Assembly (NCBI GenBank): GCA_020632995.1
Contig: JACKEN010000008.1
Location: 62,001 to 126,000 of the forward strand
Reading direction: 5' to 3'
Length of the DNA: 64,000 nucleotides
DNA from: Deltaproteobacteria bacterium
GTDB taxonomy: Bacteria; Myxococcota; Kuafuiibacteriia; Kuafuiibacteriales; Kuafuiibacteriaceae
The notes beneath the pieces were generated by a model. It was not told where the DNA came from, made no database searches, and was given only the letters and a program-made list of their open reading frames with translations. A program made the position numbers and the translations under genes. Positions 43,947-55,812 of this stretch are shown here, one piece after another. Each line of letters starts with the position of its first letter. Within the stretch, counting starts at the first letter, position 1.

Positions 43947-45263
43947 ATGGCGCACTTCAAGGTGGACTGCGTGGTCGTGGGCGGCGGGATCTCGGGGACG
44001 ACGAGCGCCGCCGCGCTGGCGCAAGAGGGCTTTCAGGTCCTGCTGTGCGAGGCCGGCCTCCCGAACGACAAGCGGCTCGCGGGTGAGCTGATGCACCCGC
44101 CGGCGGCGGCTCGGCTCGACGCGCTCGGCCTCCTCGAGCCCCTCAAGGCGGCGGGGGCGATGCCGGTCTACGGGTTCGTCATCCACCGCGGCCCCGACGA
44201 CCCGGGCACCATGCTCTCCTACGCCGAGGTGCCGGGCGGGCGCGCGAGCAGCGTGGCGGCGGACCACGCGTTGATGACGAGGACCCTGCTCGACGCGGTC
44301 GAGGGGCGGCCCGGGATCCAGGTGTGGAGCCCGGCCCGGGTGATGGACGTGCGCTTCGACGCCGACGGCGCCGACGTCGAGGTGCGGCGGGGCGACGATA
44401 CGGTGATGGTGCGGACGCGGCTGGTGGTGTCGGCGGAGGGGCGCGAGTCCAAGATCCGCACCCGGGCCGGCATCGAGGTCCAGCGCACCGAGCCCTTCCG
44501 CATGCTGGGTTGGCGTATCCCCAACGGGTCGCTGCCGTACCCGGGCTTCGGCCACGTGTTCCTCGGCGGGCCCTCGGCGGTGCTCGCCTACCAGGTGGCG
44601 CGGGACCAGGTGCGGATCATGTTCGAGGTGGAGATGGACGAGGGCACCGAGCTCTCGGACGCGCTCCTCGCGCCGCTCCCCCAGCCCTTCCGTGACCAGG
44701 TGGCGGCGGTGGCGCGCACCGAGCGCCCGCAGACCGCCCGGGTCTACGGCCTCATCCCCCAGCGCTTCACCGGCTCCAAGCTGGCGGTGGTGGGCGACGC
44801 GGGCGGCTGCGTGCACCCGCTCAGCGCAAGCGGGATTGCGTTCTGCACCGCCGACGCGGTGGACCTGGCCGCGAGCATGAAGGCCACCCGCGGGCGCCGC
44901 GACCCGGTGGGGCGGGCGCTGGCGCGCTACGAGCGCGGCCGGCGCGGGCCCATGCGCACCCGGGCCACCCTCGGCCCCGCCCTGGTGGAGGCGCTCAGCG
45001 GCGACAGCCCCGACCTCGCGCTCCTGCGCCACGGCCTGTTCCGCTACTGGAGCGAGAGCCCGCGGGGGCGGCGGCGCTCGATGGGCCTGCTCTCGACCCA
45101 TGATCACGGCCTGCCGCGCATGGTGCAGGAGTACGCCACCGTGGCGGCGTACGGGATCAGCGGGATCTTCGACGGGGTGGTGCCGGCGCGCGAGGTGCCG
45201 TCGGCGCTCGCAGGGCTGGCCCGCCGCACCGCGGGGCAGGTGCGGGCCTGGCGCCAGTCCTAG
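43947..45263 (+). CDS. FAD-dependent oxidoreductase (geranylgeranyl reductase/squalene epoxidase-like)
   Basis: A 438-residue flavoprotein of the PHBH/GGR fold. It has the dinucleotide motif VVVGGGISGTTSA at residues 9-21, an RLVVSAEGRESKIRTRAG segment, and the second FAD motif KLAVVGDAGGCVHPLSASGI near residue 280. The overall look fits squalene/lipid epoxidases or geranylgeranyl reductases, and an aromatic monooxygenase is the alternative. No membrane anchor is obvious. It is convergent with the PLP enzyme gene, with stop next to stop. Substrate is unknown. Confidence 0.8.
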   Translation: MAHFKVDCVVVGGGISGTTSAAALAQEGFQVLLCEAGLPNDKRLAGELMHPPAAARLDALGLLEPLKAAGAMPVYGFVIHRGPDDPGTMLSYAEVPGGRASSVAADHALMTRTLLDAVEGRPGIQVWSPARVMDVRFDADGADVEVRRGDDTVMVRTRLVVSAEGRESKIRTRAGIEVQRTEPFRMLGWRIPNGSLPYPGFGHVFLGGPSAVLAYQVARDQVRIMFEVEMDEGTELSDALLAPLPQPFRDQVAAVARTERPQTARVYGLIPQRFTGSKLAVVGDAGGCVHPLSASGIAFCTADAVDLAASMKATRGRRDPVGRALARYERGRRGPMRTRATLGPALVEALSGDSPDLALLRHGLFRYWSESPRGRRRSMGLLSTHDHGLPRMVQEYATVAAYGISGIFDGVVPAREVPSALAGLARRTAGQVRAWRQS

Positions 45264-46496
45264 TCAGGCCAGGTTCAGGATCTCGAGCGCGTCACGGAGC
45301 TGCTTCCAGCGCTGCTCGACGCTGCCGGTGTAGCCCATCGACATCCGCACCAGCCCGCCCGTCAACCCGGCCTGCGCCTGGATCTCCGCCGGCACCTCGC
45401 TCGAGGTCGTGGTCGCGCTCGCGGTCATCAAGGTGTCGAAGTAGCCCAGGCTCACCGCCATGTAGCCGAAGCGATCGCGGTTCTGCAGGAGCTCCATCAG
45501 CTCGTTCGCCTTCCGGATGTCGCCGAGGTCGAGGGTGAAGATGCCGCCGTAGCCGTAATCTGGGTTGCGGATGCGATCGAAGTCCGCGCGCCCGGGGTGC
45601 TCGCGCAGACCCGGGTACATCACCCGCAGCCCGAGCTCGTGCAGGCGCTCGGCGAAGACGCGGCCGCGGTGGCTGTGCTCCCTCACCCGCAGCCCCAGGT
45701 GCGGCAGCCGGAGGCTGATGTTGTGGGCGGTCTTCGGGTCCATGGTGGGACCGAGGAGCATCAGCGCGCCCTCATGGAGGTCCATCAGGCTCTGCACGAA
45801 GGTCTTCGTGCCGCAGATCGCCCCCGCGATGATGTCGGAGGCGCCGTTGATGTACTTGGTGAGGCTGTGGACCACCACGTCCGCCCCGTGGCGCGCGGGG
45901 GTCACCATCAGCGGGGTGAAGGTGTTGTCCACCACCAGCTGGGCGCCGCCCGCGTGGGCGACGTCGGCGAGGCGGTCGAGGGGGGCGACCCGGAGGGTCG
46001 GGTTGGCCAGGACCTCGGTGTAGACCATCTTCGTGCGCGGGGTCATCGCGGCGCGGACCGCCTCGGGGTCGGCGGTGTTCACGAAGGTCACCTCCAGCCC
46101 GCTCTTCTTGGGGAGGAAGTCCTTGAACAGGGCCCAGGTGCCGCCGTACACGGTGTCGCTGCACACCACGTGGTCGCCGGGGCCGGTGAGCTGCATGGCC
46201 ACCGCGGCGATCGCGGCCATGCCGCTCGCGGCGCAGTAGCCGGCCTCGGTGCCCTCCAGCGCGGCGAGCTGCTTCCCCAGCACGTACACGGTGGGGTTGA
46301 AGTGGCGCCCGTAGAGGAAGCACCCGCCCTCGGGGCCGGCCCGCCCCTGGAAGATGTCGGGCATCGTGCTCGCTTGCATCACCGTGAAGGTGGTGCTGGC
46401 CTCGATGGACATGTTCACCCCGCCATGCTCACCAAACTCGTGGCGCATGCTGGCCAGGGCTTCGATGGGGTCGAAGTTCTTCGCGGAGTCGGCCAT
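45264..46496 (-). CDS. Cys/Met-metabolism PLP enzyme (methionine gamma-lyase-like)
   Basis: A 410-residue PLP-dependent enzyme of the gamma family (cystathionine beta/gamma-lyase, cystathionine gamma-synthase, methionine gamma-lyase). Features are YGRHFNPTVYVLGKQLAALE, ASGMAAIAAVA, VVDNTFTPLMVTPARHGADVVVHSLTKYINGASD (in part HSLTKYINGASD) with PLP-Lys214, and GLVRMSMGYTG near the end. The SAT-type substrate loop is partly changed (ATTTSSEVP), and the usual Cys/Tyr discrimination cannot be settled. ATG 46496 is favoured; ATG 46550 would add 18 residues. Confidence 0.85.
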   Translation of the reverse strand: MADSAKNFDPIEALASMRHEFGEHGGVNMSIEASTTFTVMQASTMPDIFQGRAGPEGGCFLYGRHFNPTVYVLGKQLAALEGTEAGYCAASGMAAIAAVAMQLTGPGDHVVCSDTVYGGTWALFKDFLPKKSGLEVTFVNTADPEAVRAAMTPRTKMVYTEVLANPTLRVAPLDRLADVAHAGGAQLVVDNTFTPLMVTPARHGADVVVHSLTKYINGASDIIAGAICGTKTFVQSLMDLHEGALMLLGPTMDPKTAHNISLRLPHLGLRVREHSHRGRVFAERLHELGLRVMYPGLREHPGRADFDRIRNPDYGYGGIFTLDLGDIRKANELMELLQNRDRFGYMAVSLGYFDTLMTASATTTSSEVPAEIQAQAGLTGGLVRMSMGYTGSVEQRWKQLRDALEILNLA

Positions 46497-46584
46497 GGGG
46501 CCTGAGTAAGCCCTCAGGGGGTAGGGGACAAGCCGCGGGCGGGGCCCCATTTACTTCGGTCGGAGCCTCGCTCATCCTGAACCG

Positions 46585-47589
46585 GTGACCACCCGGAATC
46601 GCGTCGGGGCCCTTGCGCTCTCCGCATCCCTGATGGCGTGCGGCGGCGGCGCCGACGTGCTCGATCTGCACTTCCCCGACGAGCTGGTCGAGGCGCCCGC
46701 GCGCTCGGTCGAGCTGGCCGTCTCGGCCGACACCGACTGCGCGACCCTCCTCACCGTCGATCACGACTCGCTGGAGTCGGTGGGCACGATCCTCGCGCGC
46801 CGCACCCTCCGCTACCCGGTGTCACCGGACGCGGCGCCCTTCGAGGACATGCCGCGGGGCCAGGCCCTGGCCGTGGACGTCTCGGTGCTGGATGAAGGTG
46901 GCTTGCAGATCTCCCGGAGCTGCGTGACCACCACCCTCGAGGCCGACGCCAAGGTCGTGGTGTCCATGGAGATGCACGGCCTGGCGCTCTGCGAGGCCTC
47001 GCCCACCGCGCTCGACCTGACCCTCCTCATCGACACCTCCACCGGCATGCGCGACGCGACCATCGCGCTCGAGGGCGATCTGCTGACCCACGTGGAGGCC
47101 TTCGTGGCCAACATGGGGGTGACCGGGGGCGTCCGCTTCTCGATCCTGACCCACGGGCACACCGCGCCCGAGGAGCTCCTCGCGCCGACCGACGACAAGC
47201 AGCTCGTGACGTCCGCCCTGGAGTCGCTGCAGGGCGTGGCCGCGGGCGACGCGGTCCACTACGAGGGCCTGACCCTGGCCGCCTCGCTCCTGCGCGACCG
47301 CGCGGTGTGCGGGCGTCGCCCCGCGATCCTGTGGATGGCGGGGGGCGCGGACGAGAGCCCGCCAGGCGCCTACGAGATCGCGGCGGTGGGGCTGGCCGGC
47401 ACCCGCGGCGAGTTCTTCGACGACATCTACTTCTACGCGGTGGGGATCAGCGATCCGGCGGTGGCGGCGATCCAGCTGATGACCGACGGCCTCAGCGTGT
47501 CGGACTGGCGCGGGGCACGCTCCGGGGTCGCCCTCGACGCGGCGCTCAACGACGCCCACTTCCGCCTGCAGGGGTTGGTGGAACCGTAG
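46585..47589 (+). CDS. lipoprotein with vWA-like domain
   Basis: A 334-residue exported lipoprotein starting at GTG, with lipobox SASLMAC. The second half looks like a von Willebrand A fold: LDLTLLIDTSTGMRDATIAL holds a degenerate MIDAS (DTSTG for DxSxS), and GRRPAILWMAGGADESPPG gives the later strand with an acidic loop. The first half is an all-beta domain. A ligand-binding or adhesion role on the cell surface is likely. Metal binding is uncertain because of the altered MIDAS. Confidence 0.65.
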   Translation: MTTRNRVGALALSASLMACGGGADVLDLHFPDELVEAPARSVELAVSADTDCATLLTVDHDSLESVGTILARRTLRYPVSPDAAPFEDMPRGQALAVDVSVLDEGGLQISRSCVTTTLEADAKVVVSMEMHGLALCEASPTALDLTLLIDTSTGMRDATIALEGDLLTHVEAFVANMGVTGGVRFSILTHGHTAPEELLAPTDDKQLVTSALESLQGVAAGDAVHYEGLTLAASLLRDRAVCGRRPAILWMAGGADESPPGAYEIAAVGLAGTRGEFFDDIYFYAVGISDPAVAAIQLMTDGLSVSDWRGARSGVALDAALNDAHFRLQGLVEP

Positions 47590-47600
47590 GCGCTCTCGAC

Positions 47601-47632
47601 CACCATCGACGGCGACCATGGTCACGATGGTG
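47601..47632. promoter_or_regulatory. nested palindrome upstream of beta-propeller lipoprotein
   Basis: CACCATCG (47601-47608) pairs with CGATGGTG (47625-47632), and a 10-bp palindrome GACCATGGTC (47614-47623) lies between. It lies 86-117 nt before the ATG at 47718. It may be an operator, or a terminator of the vWA gene. Confidence 0.4.
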
Positions 47633-47717
47633 TTCGTTCATTGGCGCGAGCGCGCGCCGCTCCCTCACGGTCGATGCAGCCCGGCACGCCGCCGGGCCCG
47701 TGAAAAGGAGCATCCCG

Positions 47718-48626
47718 ATGTACGCGAAACACGTTGTCAGCCTCGCGGTCCTGACCACCCTCACCCTGGCCTGCGGCGGCCCCGTCATGGCCGAAGAGGC
47801 CGACTCCATCGAGGCGCTGCACGGCGGTGCGTGCCCGATCGAGCCGGTGCTGATCTCGGGGCTCCGCAGCCCCGAGAGCGCCTACTTCCACGCGCCGTCG
47901 CGCTCCTGGTTCCTCTCGATGCGCGCCGGGGATCCGCAGCTCTTCCAGGGGCCGGGCTGGCTGACGCGGGTCGATCAGCGCGGGCGCGTGCTCGACGAGG
48001 TGTTCGTGGATGGGCTGGCCTACCCGACCGGCGTCACCGGCACCGCGCAGCACCTCTTCGTCGCGGACCTCGATCGGATCCGCGTCGTCGACATCCGCCG
48101 GCGCGCGATCGTCGATGAGATCCCGGTCGAGGGCGCGCTGTTCATCAACGACGTCGAGCTCCGCGGCCAGGTCTTGTACGCGTCGGACTCCATCCGCGGG
48201 GTCGTCTACGAGATCCGCCTTGGCCGCGCCCCTGAGGTGTTGGCGTCCCCCGCGTTCTTCGGCCCCAACGGGCTCGAGGCCTGGCGCGGCAAGCTCTACG
48301 TCGGCAACACCGGCCCGTTCGAGGACTTCGCGGTGGAGTCGACGCTCCTCGAGTACGACGTCACGACCGACGTCGCGCGCGCGCTCCCCGGGGTGTCCGG
48401 CAAGTTTGACGGGCTCGTCGCGGTCGGCCGTTCGCTGTGGGTGACGGACTTTCGCGGTCGCCTGCTCGAGGTCGATCCCGCCACGGGCGTACGCCGCACC
48501 GTCGACCTGAGCACCTACGGCCTCGTCGCGAGCGCCGACCTCGGGTGGGATCCGATCTGCAAGACGTTTGGCATACCGGATCTGTTCGCGGGGCAACTCC
48601 TGTTGCTCCCGAAGCGGTCGCTCTGA
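47718..48626 (+). CDS. beta-propeller (SMP-30/NHL-like) lipoprotein
   Basis: A 302-residue exported protein. The signal peptide has lipobox LTTLTLAC. Repeated WD/NHL-like blades follow (SRSWFLSMRAGD; TGTAQHLFVADLDRIRVVDI; GQVLYASDSIRGVVYEI; GKLYVGNTGPFEDF; GRSLWVTDFRGRLLEVDP), as in SMP-30/gluconolactonase and strictosidine-synthase-like proteins. The acidic metal ligands of SMP-30 are not all evident, so a binding role is equally possible. The AAAAGGAG ribosome site is strong. It is convergent with a lysR gene, stops 3 nt apart. Confidence 0.75.
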   Translation: MYAKHVVSLAVLTTLTLACGGPVMAEEADSIEALHGGACPIEPVLISGLRSPESAYFHAPSRSWFLSMRAGDPQLFQGPGWLTRVDQRGRVLDEVFVDGLAYPTGVTGTAQHLFVADLDRIRVVDIRRRAIVDEIPVEGALFINDVELRGQVLYASDSIRGVVYEIRLGRAPEVLASPAFFGPNGLEAWRGKLYVGNTGPFEDFAVESTLLEYDVTTDVARALPGVSGKFDGLVAVGRSLWVTDFRGRLLEVDPATGVRRTVDLSTYGLVASADLGWDPICKTFGIPDLFAGQLLLLPKRSL

Positions 48627-48629
48627 CCC

Positions 48630-49544
48630 TCACGTCGCGCGGACCGCGGCGTGCAGCAGCGCGCGGAGCCACATGAGGGCCGGATCCCGGTCGAACCTGC
48701 GGTGCCACGCGAGCCGGACTTCGGGCGTTGGCAGCTCGAGCGGCACGTCCGTCACCGTCAGCGCGAAGCGCGCCACCGACCCGCGCACCGCGCTCTCGAG
48801 CGCGGTCCACACCACGTCGCTTTCGGCCACCACCGGTGGGGCGCTGAGGAAGGACGCGACCCGGCACACCACGTCGCGACGGCGGCCGAGCGCCTCGAGC
48901 GCGTCGTCCACCACGCCGGTGCCGCTCCCGGTGGGACTGACGAGGAGGTGGCGCGCCGCGCAGTACTCGTCGAGGGTCCAGGGCCCGGCCCCGCGCGGGT
49001 GTGCGCGCCGCGTGACGCAGACGTAGCGCTCGGTCAGGAGCGTCTCCTCGATGACCGAGACCGTCTCGGGCAGCGGCGGGCCGATCGCGAGGTCGAGGTG
49101 CTCACGCTCGAGCGCGAGCGCGGTGCCGCGCACGTCGAGCGGGCGCAGCACCAGCCGCACCCCGGGCGCGGTGCGCTCCAGCGCTGCGAGGAGCGGCGGG
49201 AGCACCAGCGCGGCGGCGAAGTCCGCGGACGAGATCCGGAACTCGCGCTGGCTGGTCGCGGGCTCGAACTCCGGATCTTCGTCGACGAGCTGCTGCAGCG
49301 CCCGCAGGGTCCGGTGCAGCGGCCCGACCAGGGCCTCCGCCTTCGCGGTCAGCTGCATGCCCTCACGCCCCCGCACCAGGAGCTCGTCCTCGAACAGCTC
49401 GCGCAGGGCGCGGAGGCTGTGGCTCATCGACGACTGGGTGACGCCGACCCGCTGCGCGGCGCGGGTGACGTTGACCTCGGTGAGGAGCGCGTCCAGCGCC
49501 AACAGCTGGTTGAGGTTGATGGTAGAGAGCGGGCGGCGCGGCAC
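48630..49544 (-). CDS. LysR-family transcriptional regulator (NodD/PcpR-like)
   Basis: A 304-residue intact LysR protein starting at GTG. The helix-turn-helix (NLNQLLALDALLTEVNVTRAA in part LTEVNVTRAAQRVGVTQSS) and the linker helix (MSHSLRALRELFEDELLVRG) are typical of the NodD/NahR/LinR group. The effector domain has FRISSADFAAALVLPPLL and LDLAIGPPLPE. Its target is not evident. The divergent DUF2200 gene is 147 nt away and the convergent beta-propeller gene is behind it. In NahR-like cases the ligand is aromatic. Confidence 0.88.
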   Translation of the reverse strand: MPRRPLSTINLNQLLALDALLTEVNVTRAAQRVGVTQSSMSHSLRALRELFEDELLVRGREGMQLTAKAEALVGPLHRTLRALQQLVDEDPEFEPATSQREFRISSADFAAALVLPPLLAALERTAPGVRLVLRPLDVRGTALALEREHLDLAIGPPLPETVSVIEETLLTERYVCVTRRAHPRGAGPWTLDEYCAARHLLVSPTGSGTGVVDDALEALGRRRDVVCRVASFLSAPPVVAESDVVWTALESAVRGSVARFALTVTDVPLELPTPEVRLAWHRRFDRDPALMWLRALLHAAVRAT

Positions 49545-49691
49545 GCGGACGAGACTGTAGCCTCGAGTTCCCCCGTCGAGAAGCCGAACCTGGCCGCAAT
49601 TACTCGGCTTTTCCGGGCTCGCAGGCCCGCGCCGGTCCCTGGCGGGCCCGGCCTTGAGGCCCAGGCCAACCCTGGTGTACCGAACGGGGTC

Positions 49692-50108
49692 ATGGCCGTC
49701 CGAAAGGCGAAGTCCGCCGCCAAGCCTGCGATGCCCGCGAAGCCAGCCAAGGCCGAGAAGAAGCCGAGGGTCTTCGGGATGTCTTTTGGGAGCGTCTATC
49801 CGCTCTACATCCAGAAGGCAGAGCGGAAGGGGCGCACGCGCGCAGAGGTCGACGCGATCATCACCTGGCTCACCGGCTACGACGCAGAAGAGCTGAAGCG
49901 GGTGGTGGACGACAAGACGGACTTCGAGACCTTCTTCGGCCAGGCGCCTCGAATGAACGCCAACGCCGGGCTGATCACCGGGGTGGTCTGCGGGATGCGG
50001 GTCGAGGAGATCGAGGACCCGCTGATGCAGCAGATCCGTTGGCTCGACAAGCTGATCGATGAGCTCGCGCGCGGCAAGAAGATGAGCAGCATCCTGCGCC
50101 AGCCCTAG
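49692..50108 (+). CDS. DUF2200 protein
   Basis: A 138-residue protein. A Lys/Ala/Pro-rich leader (KSAAKPAMPAKPAKAEKK) is followed by a DUF2200 domain with nearly all family landmarks: FGMSFGSVYPLYIQKAERKG, IITWLTGYDAEELKRV, ITGVVCGMRVEEIEDPLMQQ and IRWLDKLIDELARGKKM. Function is unknown and it is probably cytoplasmic. The leader resembles histone-H1-like or HU-tail composition and might bind nucleic acid, which is inference. It appears to be a single-gene unit divergent from lysR. Confidence 0.9.
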   Translation: MAVRKAKSAAKPAMPAKPAKAEKKPRVFGMSFGSVYPLYIQKAERKGRTRAEVDAIITWLTGYDAEELKRVVDDKTDFETFFGQAPRMNANAGLITGVVCGMRVEEIEDPLMQQIRWLDKLIDELARGKKMSSILRQP

Positions 50109-50129
50109 TAGGCCAGCCCTCGCGGCAGC

Positions 50130-50948
50130 TCAGCGACCGCCCTGCGCGCGGTGCCCCGCCATCAAGAACGGGAACGGGTCCACGGTGCGGCCGTCGACCT
50201 TGAGCTGGAAGTGCAGGTGGGGGGCGGTGCCGCGGGCCGAGCCGGTGTCGCCGAGGGTCCCGAGCTGCTGGCCGGCCTTCACCGTCGAGCCCACCTTCAG
50301 GCCGGCCGCGTGCTTGCCCATGTGCGCGAAGTACATCTGCACGTTGCCCACCTGGATCTTGATGTAGTTGCCGCCCTTCCTGGCCACGCCGATGCCCACC
50401 ACCTTCGCGTTCATCGGCGCCACGATGGGCGCGCCCTTGGGGCCGAAGATGTCGTTGGCGGGGTGCCCGCTCTGGTGCCGCGCGTCGGTGGCGGAGCGGC
50501 TGAAGTCGCTGTTGTGGAGCGGGCGCTTGCTCTGATCGAAGACCTGCCAGCGCGGGTCATAGCCGATGTTGTAGCGCCCGCCGCTCACCGGGAAGTACTT
50601 GGGGGCGAGGGCTCGAGCGACCTCGGTGGGGGAGGCGGTGCGGCTGATGGTGTGCCCGAGCGCGGCGCCCCGCACCGCGGCCTGGGCCGAGCCGCCGTCG
50701 GGCGCGAGGACCGCGGTGGCGCCGAGCACCACCGCCGCCGCGCTCGAGATGCCGGCGCGACCGAGCAAGGCAGCTTGCTCCTGCAGCTTCGGTGACAGGA
50801 TCGCCTCCCGGATCCCCTGGACCAGCGGCGACAGCGGGAACCGGTCCGCGGGGGGCGCGCTCACCTCGACCGGGGCCGGCGCGGGCGTCAGCTCGGTCAT
50901 GGGGGCGAGGATCCGGGCGGGGGCGGGTCGGTCACCGATGCGGTTCAT
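50130..50948 (-). CDS. M23-family (LytM) peptidase-like protein
   Basis: A 272-residue protein with a C-terminal LytM domain. The zinc ligands are expected in HPANDIFGPKGAPIVAPM (H-x3-D) and HLHFQLKVDG (H-x-H), both intact, so it may cleave peptidoglycan cross-bridges. The N-terminal 100 residues are Pro/Ala-rich with an internal hydrophobic stretch (SSAAAVVLGATAVLAPD). There is no standard Sec signal, so export route or location is unclear. It is convergent with DUF2200. Confidence 0.85.
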   Translation of the reverse strand: MNRIGDRPAPARILAPMTELTPAPAPVEVSAPPADRFPLSPLVQGIREAILSPKLQEQAALLGRAGISSAAAVVLGATAVLAPDGGSAQAAVRGAALGHTISRTASPTEVARALAPKYFPVSGGRYNIGYDPRWQVFDQSKRPLHNSDFSRSATDARHQSGHPANDIFGPKGAPIVAPMNAKVVGIGVARKGGNYIKIQVGNVQMYFAHMGKHAAGLKVGSTVKAGQQLGTLGDTGSARGTAPHLHFQLKVDGRTVDPFPFLMAGHRAQGGR

Positions 50949-51083
50949 GGGTCAGATAATGTGCGACATCGGACCACAACGCAACTGGGGCACCAACGCC
51001 ACAGCGACTGTCCAGTGGTGGGACACCCGCGAGGACGGGGCTTGCCGCTACATCAGCGAAACTCCTAGCTTGCGGCCCCGACC

Positions 51084-51611
51084 ATGAGCGCGACTCCGTC
51101 TGCACCCGACGAGCTGGGTCTCCAGGCCCCGGCCCCCTCCCCCGACGCCAAGAACGCGGTGGCCGTGCGCCGCCTGATCGCCCCGGTGGTGGTCGCCGTC
51201 CTGTGCGTGGGGGCCCTGCTGTTCTTCGTGAAGGGGTTGCCCCCGCTGCCCGCCTACTCGGGCGCGGCCCAGGTCGACGGAGCGCCGGCCGGCGCCGGCC
51301 CTGTCTCCGTCCAGCAGGAGAGCGCCCTCAGCATCACGCTGTCGCCCCAGGGGGCGCTCGGCGGCCCGGTGGAGGGCGCGGTGTACGTCGAGGAGGGTGG
51401 CGCGGTGCGGCGCCTCATCACGCGGCCCGCGGTGAGCGACGCGGGCGAGGTGGCGTTCAGCGGCCCGGTGTCGATGCTCGGCGCGAAGCCGGGACCGGCG
51501 CAGGTCATCTTGCTCGTGACGCGGCCGGGTGGTCTGCCCGAGACCCCCGCCGCGGTGCTGGGGGAGGGCGCCTGGAAGGCACAGCGGGTGTCGCTCCAGG
51601 TGCAACCGTAG
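51084..51611 (+). CDS. single-span membrane protein of unknown function
   Basis: A 175-residue protein. A short cytoplasmic N-terminus rich in Pro/Ala is followed by one membrane helix at about residues 30-52 (LIAPVVVAVLCVGALLFFVK) and an exported beta-rich domain (VSVQQESALSITLSPQ; GAVYVEEGGAVRRLIT; QVILLVTRPGGLPETPAAVL in part). Its shape resembles membrane proteins next to extracytoplasmic signalling genes, but no sigma factor is adjacent. I do not recognise the family. Confidence 0.6.
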   Translation: MSATPSAPDELGLQAPAPSPDAKNAVAVRRLIAPVVVAVLCVGALLFFVKGLPPLPAYSGAAQVDGAPAGAGPVSVQQESALSITLSPQGALGGPVEGAVYVEEGGAVRRLITRPAVSDAGEVAFSGPVSMLGAKPGPAQVILLVTRPGGLPETPAAVLGEGAWKAQRVSLQVQP

Positions 51612-51624
51612 CGCGCGCAACACC

Positions 51625-51665
51625 TGGAGCGTTTCGCTCCACCTGACCTGGAGCGCTCCGCTCCA
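51625..51665. promoter_or_regulatory. two 17-bp palindromes, probable activator (UAS) sites
   Basis: TGGAGCG-TTT-CGCTCCA (51625-51641) and TGGAGCG-CTC-CGCTCCA (51649-51665) are perfect dyads with identical 7-bp arms, 24 bp apart. They lie 30-70 nt upstream of the -24 element of a sigma-54 promoter, the usual place for enhancer-binding-protein sites. Tandem terminator hairpins for the upstream gene are the alternative. Confidence 0.6.
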
Positions 51666-51694
51666 CTCCCCGCTCACTACGAAGTCCTGCTCGC

Positions 51695-51710
51695 TGGCCC
51701 GCCCCATGCA
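51695..51710 (+). promoter_or_regulatory. sigma-54 (-24/-12) promoter of aldehyde dehydrogenase gene
   Basis: TGGCCCGCCCCATGCA matches the sigma-54 consensus TGGCACG-N4-TTGCA at all but two positions and has the required 10 nt between GG (51696-51697) and GC (51708-51709). It lies 49 nt before the ATG of the aldehyde dehydrogenase. An AcoR-type sigma-54 activator is encoded two genes downstream. Confidence 0.75.
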
Positions 51711-51758
51711 GTGTGAGGCGCCGCAACCTTCAGTCCGAGAGACAAGGAGACATCGAGC

Positions 51759-53279
<1,521 letters not shown>

Positions 53280-53280
53280 G

Positions 53281-53622
53281 ATGGAACCTGGGCTGGACCG
53301 CGTGGAGGTGACGCCGGCGGCGGCGGAGATGATCCGCCGCCTCAAGGCGCAGCACGGTGACCTGGTGTTCCACCAGTCCGGTGGGTGCTGCGACGGCAGC
53401 GCCCCCATGTGCTACCCGGCGGGCGAGCTCCGGATCGGGGCGCATGACGTGAAGCTGGGCGAGGTGGAGGGCTGTGAGGTCTACATCGGCGGCCAGCAGT
53501 GGGAGCGGTGGCAACACACCCGGCTGGTCATCGACGTGGTGCCCGGCCGGGGCGCCGGCTTCTCGCTCGAGGCGCCCGAAGGCGTCCGGTTCCTGACCCG
53601 CTCCTGCGTCGTCGACCCTTGA
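53281..53622 (+). CDS. DUF779 protein
   Basis: A 113-residue protein of the DUF779 family with its hallmark Cys cluster VFHQSGGCCDGSAPMC and the segment VYIGGQQWERWQHTRLVIDV. It is nearly always encoded beside AldB/ExaC aldehyde dehydrogenases, as here with a 1-nt gap, so a supporting role for that enzyme is likely. The Gly-Cys-Cys-Asp motif could bind metal. The biochemical function is unknown. Confidence 0.9.
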   Translation: MEPGLDRVEVTPAAAEMIRRLKAQHGDLVFHQSGGCCDGSAPMCYPAGELRIGAHDVKLGEVEGCEVYIGGQQWERWQHTRLVIDVVPGRGAGFSLEAPEGVRFLTRSCVVDP

Positions 53623-53713
53623 TGCCGCGCTGCGTCGGCGCATCGCGTCAATCCTTCCTGCCGGGCGCCCGCCTGGATCCGGGTTCCCATCCCGGCACCA
53701 ACCCGCTACGTTG

Positions 53714-55618
<1,905 letters not shown>

Positions 55619-55633
55619 CCGTATGCCAGATGG

Positions 55634-55653
55634 TGGATGTCGTCCTACATCCA
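55634..55653. terminator. 20-nt inverted repeat after acoR-type gene
   Basis: TGGATGT-CGTCCT-ACATCCA is a perfect 7-bp dyad 16 nt after the activator's stop. It lacks a U tract. It may end the aldehyde operon or serve as an operator in the 194-nt gap before the kinase gene. Confidence 0.35.
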
Positions 55654-55812
55654 GAATACACCCGCAAGGCCAGGTGATCCTGGCCACTCGGGCGGGAACC
55701 CGCTGGCTCTTTCACGACTTGTAGGACTCGGTGGGCACCCGAAGCGGCCACCTGATTGTCACATTGCTGCATTATCCGTCACCTGTGCGTCCCGTGGTAT
55801 ACGCTCCCTTTG

